DNA of 64,000 nt, taken from assembly GCA_963771905.1 (NCBI GenBank), contig CAVYVI010000014.1:372001-436000 (forward strand), given 5' to 3'. Source of the stretch: Palsa-147 sp963771905 (lineage in GTDB: Bacteria; Acidobacteriota; Terriglobia; Acidiferrales; UBA7541). Position numbers and translations under genes: made by a program. Each line of letters opens with the position of its first letter. The first letter of the stretch is position 1. The notes under the pieces are model-generated. The model saw only the letters and a list, made by a program, of their open reading frames with translations. It made no database searches and was not told the DNA's origin. Shown here in pieces: positions 18,297 to 27,793 of this stretch.

Positions 18297-19158
18297 CGGC
18301 CGTGGCGGAGTGCTTGGCGACGTAATCGGAAATGTAGTCGCCGAAGATTTTGTCGAGCTTGCGCGTGATCGGCCCGGGAGCATCGAGCCGCCGAGCGGCC
18401 ATTTCGCCGACGCCGAGAAGGTTGCGATTCGTCGAGGAAATGAAAATTTCTTCGGCGGCGTCGAGATCTTCGGGGCGCAGAGGGCGCTCTTCGACGGGGA
18501 CGCCCGCGCGCGCGCCGATTTCGAGGAGCACCGAGCGCGTGATGCCTTCGAGGCAGCCGGAATTGAGCGGCGGCGTCGAGACCGTGCCGCCGCGGACGCA
18601 GAAAATATTCGCCGCGGTGCACTCGGCCACTTCGCCGCGCTCGTTGAGCAGAACCACTTCGTCGTAGCCGCTCTGCTGCGCTTCGTAAAGATTCCAGACA
18701 TTGTTGAGCCAAGATGTGACTTTGACGCCGGCAAGCGGCGAGGCGGCGTGGCGGCCGTTTTCCCGGAGCGTGAGGCGCGCGGGTTCGCGATGCGCGGGGA
18801 GGTCGGCGGAATAAATGATGAGATCGGCTTTCGGAAAAATTTCGTCGCTGGCCCACGAGCCGGCCTGGTTGTAGATGATGTAGATTCGCGCGCTGCCTTC
18901 CTTCACGTCGTTCGCGCGCAAAACTTTGCAGAGCTGACCTCGCACTTTTGATTCTTCAAACGGAAACGGGCAATGCGTCCGCGCGGCATCTTTTTCGAGG
19001 CGTTTCCAATGGCGTTCGTAGGCGAAGGGCACGCCTTCGACAATTTTCAGCGTGGTGAAAAGGCCCCAGCCGCTCAGAAGGCCGGCTTGGCCCGGAGAGA
19101 GACGCACCTGCTCGACCGGCAGCAGGCGGTCATTGTGATAGACGAAGCGATGAATCAT
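18283..19158 (-). CDS. Class IV (branched-chain/aminodeoxychorismate lyase type) aminotransferase
   Basis: PLP-dependent fold-type IV enzyme of 291 aa. LSPGQAGLLSGWGLFTTLKI near the start, the PLP lysine in GVKVTSWLNN, and AECTAANIFCV followed by LEGITRSVLLEIG are hallmarks. The family includes branched-chain aminotransferase, D-alanine aminotransferase and 4-amino-4-deoxychorismate lyase; sequence alone does not decide. ATG 19158 begins the conserved part, while the longer frame upstream is unlikely. It stands as a single gene, convergent with the DUF4337 gene. Confidence 0.88.
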   Translation of the reverse strand: MIHRFVYHNDRLLPVEQVRLSPGQAGLLSGWGLFTTLKIVEGVPFAYERHWKRLEKDAARTHCPFPFEESKVRGQLCKVLRANDVKEGSARIYIIYNQAGSWASDEIFPKADLIIYSADLPAHREPARLTLRENGRHAASPLAGVKVTSWLNNVWNLYEAQQSGYDEVVLLNERGEVAECTAANIFCVRGGTVSTPPLNSGCLEGITRSVLLEIGARAGVPVEERPLRPEDLDAAEEIFISSTNRNLLGVGEMAARRLDAPGPITRKLDKIFGDYISDYVAKHSATAATRG

Positions 19159-19392
19159 CCGGGCCTCCTGGGCGCAGAAGTTAATTCTAGCGCAGTTCCG
19201 CGCACCGGAGAGCGACGAGAAAAGCGATGCGACGCGAGTGCGTGACGGGGCGGAATTCGCGTTTTGCACGACGGGAATGCAGAACGCTTGATGATCCCGG
19301 GGGCGCGTCTTTTTGGAAAAATCGTGGAAATCGAGCGATTGACACTTGAGGCGGAGGGCCTTACATTGAGAGCGGCCCTCCGGAGGTGTTGC

Positions 19393-20076
19393 GTGCGAAT
19401 GGTAGTTCGCACTTACCTGGTTATAGTCCTGATCGGAACGCTCATCAGCGTACCGGTGCAGGGCGCGTCTACGAAGCCGTTGGGCACGGTGACGCAGGCG
19501 CAGGCGACCTGGCTGGATCGCTCGACGGCGGCGGTCGGCGCGACGGTGTATGCCGGGGATACGCTTCAGACCGACAATACCGGAACGGTGCGATTGCGCG
19601 CGGGCCTGGCGCAGTTCTACATGATGTCCGCGAGCGAATCGCGACTCGAGGACGCACCGCAGGGAATTCGCGCGTCGCTGTTGAAGGGCAGCGCCGGATT
19701 TTCATCGGGCGCTGCGGATGTCGTGGAGCTCGATGCGATCGATATCTCGATCCGGTCGCTGTCCGGGCAGCCGGCGCACGGCCGCGTGACGATTATCAAT
19801 CCGACGGAACTTGTGGTGACGAGTTTCCGCGGACCATTTGAGGTTTCCTACGACGGCGATACCCAGCCGGTTGCCGACGGGATGTCGTACAAGGTTTCCC
19901 TCGTCGACGACACCAAAGGTAACGAGAACGGCTCAGGTACGAGGCCGGCCGTTCGCAGCCGAAAGAAAAAACTCAAGCTCGCTTTGTGGATCGGTGGAGG
20001 GCTGACGACGGTTTTCTTCGGCACGTGGATTTATGAAGAGCTGTGCGAAAGCCCGGATACACCCGACAAACAATAG
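19393..20076 (+). CDS. FecR-like secreted/anchored protein
   Basis: About 227 aa. A GGAGG at 19382 sits 6 bp before GTG 19393, which I favour; ATG 19399 is the alternative. The sequence begins with a signal peptide (VVRTYLVIVLIGTLISVPVQG), followed by a FecR-like beta domain (VYAGDTLQTDNTGTVRLRAG). A basic stretch RSRKKKLKLA precedes a C-terminal transmembrane helix (LWIGGGLTTVFFGTWIYEEL). FecR domains usually sense or scaffold at the envelope; here no TonB receptor or sigma factor is adjacent, so the role is unknown. Confidence 0.7.
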   Translation: MRMVVRTYLVIVLIGTLISVPVQGASTKPLGTVTQAQATWLDRSTAAVGATVYAGDTLQTDNTGTVRLRAGLAQFYMMSASESRLEDAPQGIRASLLKGSAGFSSGAADVVELDAIDISIRSLSGQPAHGRVTIINPTELVVTSFRGPFEVSYDGDTQPVADGMSYKVSLVDDTKGNENGSGTRPAVRSRKKKLKLALWIGGGLTTVFFGTWIYEELCESPDTPDKQ

Positions 20077-20173
20077 AAATTCCCCAGCCAGTTTTTGGAC
20101 GGGCTCATCCGATGTTTGGCGCAGTATCGCCGCGGATGGTCCGGCTCGCCCGCGTCAAATTCATTTCGCAAAA

Positions 20174-20629
20174 TTATCGAACGGTGAGCGTGAGTGTCGA
20201 CGTCTTGGTGTTGCCTGAGGCATCGTCGGCGGTGAGCGTGTATGTGGTGGTCTTTGCGGGAGTCACGTCGAAGCAACGAGTGTAGGAAGGCCACACGGAC
20301 GCGACAGGCGGGTCGATGCGCACGGTCTTTGCGTTGGAAACGCCATAGCAGAGTTGGGCGGTTTCACCGCGGCGGACCGTTCCAGGACTGACATAGAAAC
20401 TGAGGATGGCGAACTGATCGCCGCCAAGAGTTTCAACGGTGCGCGCCGCTTCAGTGCGTTCTTTCTGAGCTTCTGCCGCGGCCGCTTTTCGCGCGAGATC
20501 GCGGTTCTCCTGCCAGCGCGAAAATAGTGTCCATCCAACATAAAGTACCGCGATCAGAAAAATGATGGAGCCGTAAAGCCAAATTTTACGGGCGATGGAA
20601 ATTGGTTTGGCGTCGGGACCGGCGGACAT
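20174..20629 (-). CDS. Membrane-anchored protein with Ig-like domain
   Basis: About 151 aa from ATG 20629 (an AAGG just upstream; a TTG 18 bp earlier is less likely). A short cytoplasmic start is followed by one transmembrane helix (LYGSIIFLIAVLYVGWTLF). A charged alpha-helical linker leads to a C-terminal bacterial Ig-like beta domain (CYGVSNAKTVRIDPP, TTYTLTADDASGNT) with two cysteines that could pair. It lies downstream of the Ser/Thr kinase in the same direction with a 136-bp gap, so the two may be expressed together. Confidence 0.7.
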   Translation of the reverse strand: MSAGPDAKPISIARKIWLYGSIIFLIAVLYVGWTLFSRWQENRDLARKAAAAEAQKERTEAARTVETLGGDQFAILSFYVSPGTVRRGETAQLCYGVSNAKTVRIDPPVASVWPSYTRCFDVTPAKTTTYTLTADDASGNTKTSTLTLTVR

Positions 20630-20765
20630 CCTTAGTTCTCCACGCAAAATCCGAAGCCGCGCAGAAGGCGGGCGGCCTCAAACAATTTGATGGCCTGCGG
20701 AGGGAGGAGGATTCCTGTAATGGAGGTCTCCCATTGCCAGGACCACTGAGTGAATTTGGAAAAGA

Positions 20766-22547
20766 TCAGTGGTCGAGAAGAGATTTTTCGAGTTTGGAAA
20801 TTTCGGCGTCGGCCTGGTCCATGAATTTTTGCGCATTCTGGACGTCGGCGTTTTGCAGCGCGGTTTGAGCCTGGCTGAGATCGTTCTGCAAACGTTGCTG
20901 CGTGGAAGCCAAATCGCCGCGAACGAGCGAGCCCTGCGCGAGCTGCTGCTTTTGCAATGCGTCGACCTTCGCATTTACTTTGTTGGCGCGAGCGGAAAGT
21001 TCGTCGAGCTCTTCGTGCTCGACAGCCGCGAGTTCCGCGGCGGAGGCAGCTATCGCGCGCTTTGATTCTTCGGCAGCTTTGGCGTCCTGCGGAGCGGCGG
21101 GCCGCTTGGATGCATCGGGCGAGGCCGGTGGAGTCTGCACATCGGAAGGCGCAGGCACTTGTGATTTTGCGGGAGCAATCGCGGGCGGCTTGGAGGTTTC
21201 GACAGCACGTTTTGCGGCGGGCTTGGTGGCCGGCTGAGAAGCCGCCGGATCGGAGCCTGGCTCAACGGAGGCGATTACTTCCGCTCCAGGCGGTGAAGAT
21301 GGCGCGTCCACCGGCTTGGGCGCGGCGGAGGCATCGGCCGCGGTGGGCGCCGGCGTGGAAACTTTCGACGAAAAGAACGAGCCGTCGTCGTGCGCGTGCG
21401 TACGCATCCAGCGGGGAACGGCGAAGCCTGCAGCGACCAGAACTGCAACGACGAGCAGCGCGCCCAGAGTTATGTAGAGGCCGCGGTGAACCGCCGCGCT
21501 CACTGGAGCGGGCGTGACCGCGCCTGTCATTCGGACCGTCTGCGGAAGCGGCGGAGTCGTGACGGGCCGCGCAGTGATTGGTTGCGCTGAGACCGGCCTG
21601 GCCGTAACAGGCTGAGGGGTGACAGAACGCGGCGCGGCGGGAGAGACAGGGAGCGGCGTTGGCGGCGTGCCGAATGGCGGCGGAATTTGCGACGTGATGG
21701 GCGCGATCTGCGAGGGTTCGCCGAGGCTCGGAGCCACGCTTTGAAGCGCAGAGCGGAGCGCATCGGCTGTTTGAAAACGTTGCGCGGGATCCTTGGCCAT
21801 GGCCATAAGGATGAGCTGGCTGAGCGCGAGAGGAATATCGGGTTTGATATCGATGGGCGGCGTGGGAGGAACTTGCAGATGCGCCTGCATGACTTCGAAA
21901 TTGTTGTCGCTGATGTGTGGACGCTGGCCGGTGACCATTTCGTAGAGCGAGACCCCGACGGAATAAAGATCGGAGCGCGCGTCGATGGGTTGGCACTTCA
22001 CTTGTTCGGGTGACATGTAAGCGATGGAGCCCAGAGTGGTGTGGGTCATGGTGAGGCCCATATCGTTGCCGGAGCGTGCGATGCCGAAGTCCATCAATTT
22101 TACGACGCCCTGCGGAGTGAGCATCATGTTGGCGGGTTTGATGTCGCGATGAACGACTTTTTGCGCGTGGGCGTAGGAGAGCGCGGAGAGAGCCTGATCG
22201 AAGTAGGCGACCGTGTCGGCGTAACGAACAGGGCCCTGATGGAGGCGGGCGGCGAGGGTGACGCCGTCGACGTACTCCATGATCATGATGAGTTGGTTAT
22301 CGATGGTGAGAGCGGTACGAAGTTCGGCGATATTGGGATGATGCAGGCTGGCCAGAACTTTTATTTCGCGCAGGAAGCGATCGGCGAGATCTTTCTGGTC
22401 GGAAAGATCGGGCAAAAGAACTTTCATAGCTTCGACGCGGTCGGAAAGCGAATTGCGAACCTTGTAGACCTTGCCCATGCCGCCGGCACCGAGAGTGCCG
22501 AGGATGATGTAATCGCCTTTGCGCGCGCCCGTGACGTCGTCGGACAT
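20766..22547 (-). CDS. Membrane Ser/Thr protein kinase, PknB-type
   Basis: A 593-aa Hanks-type kinase. Residues 18-29 form the glycine loop (GTLGAGGMGKVY); Lys42, Glu61, HRDIKPAN (133-140) and DFG (153-155) complete the active site, so it should be catalytically competent. A Pro/Val/Thr-rich linker follows. Then comes one transmembrane helix (LYITLGALLVVAVLVAAGF) and an extracytoplasmic tail rich in Ala/Pro that ends in a coiled coil; there are no PASTA domains. ATG 22547 begins MSDDVTGARKGDYI. It is divergent from the GGNT-repeat gene. Confidence 0.92.
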   Translation of the reverse strand: MSDDVTGARKGDYIILGTLGAGGMGKVYKVRNSLSDRVEAMKVLLPDLSDQKDLADRFLREIKVLASLHHPNIAELRTALTIDNQLIMIMEYVDGVTLAARLHQGPVRYADTVAYFDQALSALSYAHAQKVVHRDIKPANMMLTPQGVVKLMDFGIARSGNDMGLTMTHTTLGSIAYMSPEQVKCQPIDARSDLYSVGVSLYEMVTGQRPHISDNNFEVMQAHLQVPPTPPIDIKPDIPLALSQLILMAMAKDPAQRFQTADALRSALQSVAPSLGEPSQIAPITSQIPPPFGTPPTPLPVSPAAPRSVTPQPVTARPVSAQPITARPVTTPPLPQTVRMTGAVTPAPVSAAVHRGLYITLGALLVVAVLVAAGFAVPRWMRTHAHDDGSFFSSKVSTPAPTAADASAAPKPVDAPSSPPGAEVIASVEPGSDPAASQPATKPAAKRAVETSKPPAIAPAKSQVPAPSDVQTPPASPDASKRPAAPQDAKAAEESKRAIAASAAELAAVEHEELDELSARANKVNAKVDALQKQQLAQGSLVRGDLASTQQRLQNDLSQAQTALQNADVQNAQKFMDQADAEISKLEKSLLDH

Positions 22548-22733
22548 TTTGCCCCGCGAGCGCACGATCACCGCGATCGCACGCCTCGATTGCACCCGAT
22601 AATAGCCGAGTAATAAAAGTGAAGCAACGCGCGAAGAGGATTCATGTTCCAGTAATGCGAGGGAAAGGAGGAGCGAAGAGAATTCCGAGGGCCAGGGAGT
22701 TTGCATTAGCGCGGAGTACTACGCAGCAGGGGG

Positions 22734-22762
22734 TTGACACCGCCGGTTCTGTGTCATATCGT
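22734..22762 (+). promoter_or_regulatory. Possible sigma-70 promoter for the GGNT-repeat gene
   Basis: TTGACA (22734-22739), a 17-bp spacer and TATCGT (22757-22762) lie in the 465-bp gap between the divergent kinase and repeat-protein genes. This would leave a leader of about 240 nt. The -10 box is only a fair match; nothing else is evident in the gap. Confidence 0.4.
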
Positions 22763-23012
22763 TGCGGCAAAAGTTGGGTGAAATCGGAATCCATTGAATT
22801 CTTCACGTTCACATGCTCCAGTCGCCGACATGGATGTACACATCACGGAGAATGGCTTCTATTCGCGAGATAGCGCCCGAGACTGCCCAGCAACCGCAGC
22901 CTCCAAGGTGAAATGCGAACCGCGAGATCAGTTCCGTCAGAAATTCGAATACGCTCTGCGTTCTTAAGCAATGGGGCGGCGAAAAACAGTTCCGCAAAAT
23001 CAGGAGGCAGCG

Positions 23013-24750
23013 ATGAATCTCGGCAAGAGGAATAAGACAGTTCTCCAGTGGTGCTTTGTGATTTTGGCTTTGCTGATTGTGCCGGGAACGGCCCGGGCGC
23101 AAAAGAAATCGGCTCCGTCGGCGCCGAAGGCGGCCCCTGCTGCGCACGCAGCCCCAGGCTGCGAAGCCGGGAGGGAACACGGGTAACCGGCCCGGCGGCA
23201 ATACGGCGAACCGGCCGGGCGGGAACACCGCCAACCGTGGAAACACGGCGAATAGCCGGCCCGGTGGAAATACCGGCAACAGACCCGGAGGAAACACGGC
23301 GAACCGCGGGAATACCGCAAACAGCAGGCCGGGCGGAAATACCGCGAACCGAGGAAATACAGCGAACAACCGGGCGGGCGGAAATACCGGGAACAAAGCC
23401 GGCGGGAACACCGGCAACCGAGCCGGCGGAAACACGGCCAATAATCGAGGTGGAGCAGGCGGAAATAAACCCGGCACGGTGGCTGGAGCGCATGGAACAA
23501 AGACAGTCACGACCAAGAGCGGAACGACAGCGCACATGAACGCCAACGGACGCGTGACGTCGATCCATACGAAGAGCGGGATGACGATCAATCGTGGCGC
23601 GCATGGTGGACGCATGGTGTCGTCGGAGCACGTGAACGCGCGCGGCGAGCATATCCGGACGGTGAACACGGGAAGGGGCCGGGGATTCGTGGATCACCGT
23701 TACATGCGCGGCGGCCATCCGTATATGCGGCGGACGTATTGGGATCACGGACACGCTTACGCTTACGGATACCGTGGCTACTACTATAACGGCTATCCCT
23801 ATTACGGCTATGTGTCCCCCTACTACTATGGTGCGGGATTCTATGGCTGGGCCTACAATCCGTGGGCCTCGCCAATCGCTTACGGATGGGGATGGGGAGG
23901 AGCGCCGTGGTTCGGATTCTATGGAGGGTATTTCAACCCGTATCCGGTGTATGCGGGCGCGGCGTTTTGGATGACGGACTACGTGATCAGCCAGAATTTG
24001 CAGGCGGCCTATGAGGCGCAAGCGGCGGCCAATGCCAATGCCGGCGCCGCGGCGGCACCGGGTGATTACGGTGGCAATGGAGGCGGGCAGGATTCCGGCG
24101 GAAACCAGAACGCGGACAACAACGGAAACGGAAACGGAAACGGGGGCAATGTTACGCTGACGCCGGAAGTGAAGCAGGCGATTGTGGATGAAGTGAAGGC
24201 AGAGCTCGCGGCCGAGCAAGCCGCAGCGGCCGCTCCGCAGGCATCGGCAAACGCACAGCCACCTGCGCAAGGCGGGGGCCAGAGCGCCGACGAAGTGCCG
24301 GCCGCGCTGGATCCCAATCACCGGACGTTCATCGTGAGCACGGTTCTGGATGAGACAGGAGCCGACGGCCAGGACTGTTCACTGACGCCGGGAGATGTGG
24401 TCACGCGAATTGAGGATACGCCGGATGGAAGCCACAACGTGAAGGTGCTGGTGAGCAGCAGTCAAACAAGCGATTGTCATTCGGGTTCGCAGGTTGCAGT
24501 TTCCGTAGACGACTTGCAGGACATGCACAATCACTTCCGCGAGCAGTTGGATTCCGGGCTGAAGACGCTGGCGGCGAATCAAGGAAAGAATGGTTTGCCA
24601 GCGGGGCCGGCAGCAGGAGGCCGTTCCAATCCGGATGGGCAAGCGCAGCCGGATCTGGATGCACAGTCGCAACTGGATAGCCAGCAAGCCTCTGCCGATC
24701 AGGCTGAGTCGGATGTTAAGTCCGCGTCGAACGGGCAAGGCAACGACTAG
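23013..24750 (+). CDS. Secreted GGNTxNR-repeat, Tyr/Gly-rich protein, frameshifted
   Basis: ATG 23013 follows AGGAGG and starts a clear signal peptide (LQWCFVILALLIVPGTARAQ). That frame ends after 57 codons. The remaining 530 residues continue one base out of register from about 23152-23160, as if one extra base lay in the CCCC or GG run. The mature part has (1) GGNT[AG]NR heptad repeats, (2) a basic region, (3) a Tyr/Gly/Trp-rich segment (YGYRGYYYNGYPYYGY), (4) a C-terminal alpha/beta domain with Cys pair and VDDLQDMHNHFREQLDSG. No function is assigned. Envelope or extracellular location is inferred. Confidence 0.7.
23165..23460 (+). repeat. Tandem repeats encoding GGNTxNR units
   Basis: About 13 imperfect 21- to 36-bp units code for PGGNTANR, GNTANSR and AGGNTGNK variants. 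It is coding repeat DNA, with a plus-strand core like GGCGGAAATACCGCGAAC. Copy number may vary between strains. Confidence 0.8.
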
Positions 24751-24931
24751 TAGAAGTTCAACGGCGACAGGGTAGAGAAGCGAAGGAAAAACGATCGAGC
24801 ATTACGTGAGCGGGAGAGCCAAGCATTAAGCGGCGGCTCTCCCGGCTCACGGACGGCGGGACCGGCTTGCCTCGGAAGAACGCGCGGTGCCGCGTGAACG
24901 GGCCACGGCTGAGCACGAGGAGGATTTCCAA

Positions 24932-25690
24932 ATGAAGCCGAGATTGGGGATTTTGATTCAGATTGCGGCGCTAGCGATTGCCGGGGCCTTCGCCGCGCAT
25001 GATGCGAAGGCGCAAGGCGCACCAGGCAGCGCTCTGCAGGATCAGTTGGGCACGCAATACAAGTCGAGCACCGTGCTGGTGATTCAAAAAGACGGAATTA
25101 TGGGATTTCCGTCGGACGCAATCGCCGTGATTCCCACGAAATACGAGAACGGGAAATTGCACGGGCCCAATTCGCTATTGTCGGGGATGTTGAAGAACGG
25201 TGCGCACAGTTTGCCGGCGAATGAGAAGGTGAATCCGACGAAGGTCGATGTCAACGTGAAGAACGAGAAAGTCACGATTTCAATTACCGAGTGCGATTCC
25301 TGCAATGGCGGAAACCAATCGTCGTACAAGGCCCAGGTGGCATTCCAGTTCCCGAAGGGATATCTGGAGGGAGCGGATGCCGGGCAAGTGGAAGACATGA
25401 TCTCCCAAGTGTTGACGGTCGACACCGGATCGAACAACGGACAACAGCAGGATCAGGGCGGTCAGGGACAACAGCAGGGGCAAGACGCGCAACAGGGCGG
25501 ACAGGGTGGGGATAATGGTGGTGGGCAGGCGGCGCCGCCACCGACGATTCAGATGGGCCAGACTATCGATCAAGTAACCGGTGCGATCGGGCCGCCTGAA
25601 AAGATTATCGATCTGGGCGCCAAGCAGATTTACGTGTACAAAGATATCAAGGTGACATTCCTGAACGGCAAAGTATCGGACGTTCAATAA
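24932..25690 (+). CDS. Secreted protein with Gln/Gly-rich linker, unknown function
   Basis: A 252-aa protein from ATG 24932, preceded by GAGGAGG. Signal peptide: MKPRLGILIQIAALAIAGAF, with cleavage near AKAQG. The first domain contains an ECDSCNGGN segment. A Gln/Gly/Asp-rich linker (about residues 170-205) follows. The C-terminal domain TIQMGQTIDQVTGAIGPPEK...YVYKDIKVTFLNGKVSDVQ resembles small SmpA/OmlA-like repeats. Its position 180 bp after the GGNT-repeat gene in the same direction suggests co-expression. Confidence 0.75.
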   Translation: MKPRLGILIQIAALAIAGAFAAHDAKAQGAPGSALQDQLGTQYKSSTVLVIQKDGIMGFPSDAIAVIPTKYENGKLHGPNSLLSGMLKNGAHSLPANEKVNPTKVDVNVKNEKVTISITECDSCNGGNQSSYKAQVAFQFPKGYLEGADAGQVEDMISQVLTVDTGSNNGQQQDQGGQGQQQGQDAQQGGQGGDNGGGQAAPPPTIQMGQTIDQVTGAIGPPEKIIDLGAKQIYVYKDIKVTFLNGKVSDVQ

Positions 25691-25894
25691 GGGATTTGCA
25701 TTCTGGAGATTGAAGCGAGGATTTAACGCTGAGCCGGGAGTTGTGTTTCGGTTCCAGATTGGCGTTGCGTTTTTAGGCGCGGGTTGCTCGACCCGCCGAT
25801 GATGATCGCTTCCGTTTGTAATTCTGCTGGATCCACATTTATTCGAATTCCGCCACTGCGTCATTTCACGGCGCGCGGGTGCGCGCGTTGAGGA

Positions 25895-27712
25895 CTATTT
25901 CAGCTTTTGCTCCAGTTCAACCCAACGAGCGTAGAGATCATCGATGGTTTTCTGAGCCGCGTCGAGTTCGAGAGAGGCGGCGTGGAGGCGGGGCGCGTAG
26001 CTCATGATCGCGGGGTCTAGAAGGGCGTCGTGTTTGGTTTGCAGTTCTTTCTCGGCGTTCGCGATGCGCTGTTCGATGGTTTCTATTTCGCGGGTTTCTT
26101 TGTAGGAGAGCTTCTTTTTTGTGAGGGATGATTTGGGCGCACCTGCGATTCCGGTCGGGCTTTGCGTTTCAACGGACGCGTTGATCTTGCCGGCGGCTTG
26201 TTGCGAGCGCTGCCAGGATTCCCATTGCGAGAAGTCGGCGAAGCGTTCGGCGCGGCCGAGGCCGTCGAGGCCGAAGACAACCGTTGAAACGCGGTCGAGC
26301 ATGTAGCGATCGTGGGTGACAAGGACCAGGGCGCCCGGATATTCGAGCAGGCTTTCTTCCAATATTTCGAGAGTGGGAATATCGAGATCGTTTGTGGGCT
26401 CGTCGAGCAGGAGAACGTCGGCGGGCTGAAGCATGAGCTGGGCGATGAGGATGCGGGCGCGCTCACCGCCGGAAAGGCGCCCGACGCGTTGATTGAGATT
26501 TTCGCCGGTGAAGAGGAAACGCGCGGCCCATGCGGCGACGTGAATCACGCGATCCTGGTAGATGACGGAATCGCTGTCGGGCGCGAGGGCGCGACGCAAA
26601 GTGAGATCGGGATCGAGCGCACGATTCTGGTCGAAATAGACGATGCGCAAGGAATCCGCCTGGCGCATGGCGCCGCGCGTGGACTGGAGTTCGCCTTTGA
26701 GAAGGCGAAGCAAAGTGGTCTTGCCGCTGCCATTGGGACCGACGAGTCCGACGCGCATGCCGGAAGTGATGACGAAATGAATGTCGTCGAAGAGTTGGCG
26801 ATCGCCGATGGTGTAGCCGAGGGCGTCGAGCGTAATGAGTTGTTTGGTCTTGCGATCAGAGGCGGAGAAATCGATTTTGGCGGTGGCGGCGCGCGAGCGC
26901 GCGCTCATTTCCGCGAGTTCGCCGATCATTTCGTGAGCCTTATCGATACGCGCCTTCGATTTCGTGGTGCGAGCTTTGGGGCCGCGGCGCAGCCATTCGA
27001 TTTCCGTGTGGACGCGATTTTCGAGGGCGTCCTGGCGGTTTCGCTGCGCGTGGAGATACTGCTCCTTCGCTTCGAGAAAGGTGCTGTAGTTTCCGGAGAC
27101 GCGCAGGGCGCCGTCTTCATAGGCGGGATTGAGTTCGACAATTTCGCTGGCGACATTTTCGAGGAAGTAGCGGTCGTGGCTGACGACGACGCAAGCGAAC
27201 GGTGCGTTCTGAAGAAGCGTTTCGAGCCATTTGATGCCGGCGAGATCGAGGTGGTTGGTCGGCTCGTCGAGAAGAAGGATGTCGGGCTGCTGGACGAGCG
27301 CTTCGGCAATGGCCAGGCGCTTGCGCCAGCCGCCGGAAAGAGCTGCGGCACTGGCGTCGAGATCCGTGAAGCCGGCGCGTCCGAGAATTTCCGCGATGCG
27401 TACGAGGCGCTCGGAAGCCGGGACTTTTGCCCGGTCGAAAGCTTTGTCGATTACGGAGCGAATCGTCTCGCCGGGCGCGAAGTCCGAAATTTGCAGGACG
27501 CAACTGAGGCGCGTGCCTTTGCGGATGGCGACATCGCCAGAGTCCGGAGCGACGTGGCCGTGCAGAATTTCAAGAAGAGTGGATTTGCCGGAACCGTTTG
27601 GACCGATGACGCCAATGCGGTCGCGTTCCGATACCGTGAAGGAGATATTTTGAAACAGCGGCGCGGCGCCGTATCGCTTGGAAAGTCCGTGAGCGCTGAT
27701 GAGGGGCGGCAA
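25895..27712 (-). CDS. uup: ABC-F ATPase, Uup type
   Basis: Soluble protein of about 605 aa with two ABC cassettes and no membrane domain. Walker A motifs GPNGSGKSTLLEIL and GPNGSGKTTLLRLL, and signatures LSGGWRKRLAIAE and LSGGERARILIAQ, are intact. The C-terminal coiled coil (EIETIEQRIANAEKEL onwards) marks the Uup branch, which works on ribosomes or on transposon excision and DNA structures in E. coli. Start is uncertain: TTG 27712 begins conserved PPLISAHGLSKRYG, and a TTG at 27748 lies upstream. Confidence 0.9.
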   Translation of the reverse strand: MPPLISAHGLSKRYGAAPLFQNISFTVSERDRIGVIGPNGSGKSTLLEILHGHVAPDSGDVAIRKGTRLSCVLQISDFAPGETIRSVIDKAFDRAKVPASERLVRIAEILGRAGFTDLDASAAALSGGWRKRLAIAEALVQQPDILLLDEPTNHLDLAGIKWLETLLQNAPFACVVVSHDRYFLENVASEIVELNPAYEDGALRVSGNYSTFLEAKEQYLHAQRNRQDALENRVHTEIEWLRRGPKARTTKSKARIDKAHEMIGELAEMSARSRAATAKIDFSASDRKTKQLITLDALGYTIGDRQLFDDIHFVITSGMRVGLVGPNGSGKTTLLRLLKGELQSTRGAMRQADSLRIVYFDQNRALDPDLTLRRALAPDSDSVIYQDRVIHVAAWAARFLFTGENLNQRVGRLSGGERARILIAQLMLQPADVLLLDEPTNDLDIPTLEILEESLLEYPGALVLVTHDRYMLDRVSTVVFGLDGLGRAERFADFSQWESWQRSQQAAGKINASVETQSPTGIAGAPKSSLTKKKLSYKETREIETIEQRIANAEKELQTKHDALLDPAIMSYAPRLHAASLELDAAQKTIDDLYARWVELEQKLK

Positions 27713-27793
27713 GCGGTGCGATGATCTCCTGAAAATGAAGCTGAACAAGAGTACCAGCAGAAGCGGGTGAAATATCGCAATCGTTGAAGGCGT

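Noticed and set aside
16742..18325. Plus-strand frame of 527 codons
   Set aside because: It runs through the gene-free repeats, antisense to phhB and out of frame with the DUF4337 gene; composition is Arg/Ser-rich and not protein-like.
23165..23460. CRISPR-like array suggested by regular repeats
   Set aside because: Repeats are adjoining and in a coding frame (GGNTxNR), with no unique spacers of constant length and no cas genes nearby.
22843..24321. Long minus-strand frame opposite the GGNT-repeat gene
   Set aside because: Antisense to a gene with a clear signal peptide, ribosome site and repeats. The Ser/Arg/Ile-rich product is an artefact of the repeat composition.
26312..27724. Long plus-strand open frame of about 470 codons
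   Set aside because: It lies antisense to the well-conserved Uup gene; high GC keeps the opposite frame open, and its sequence matches no family.
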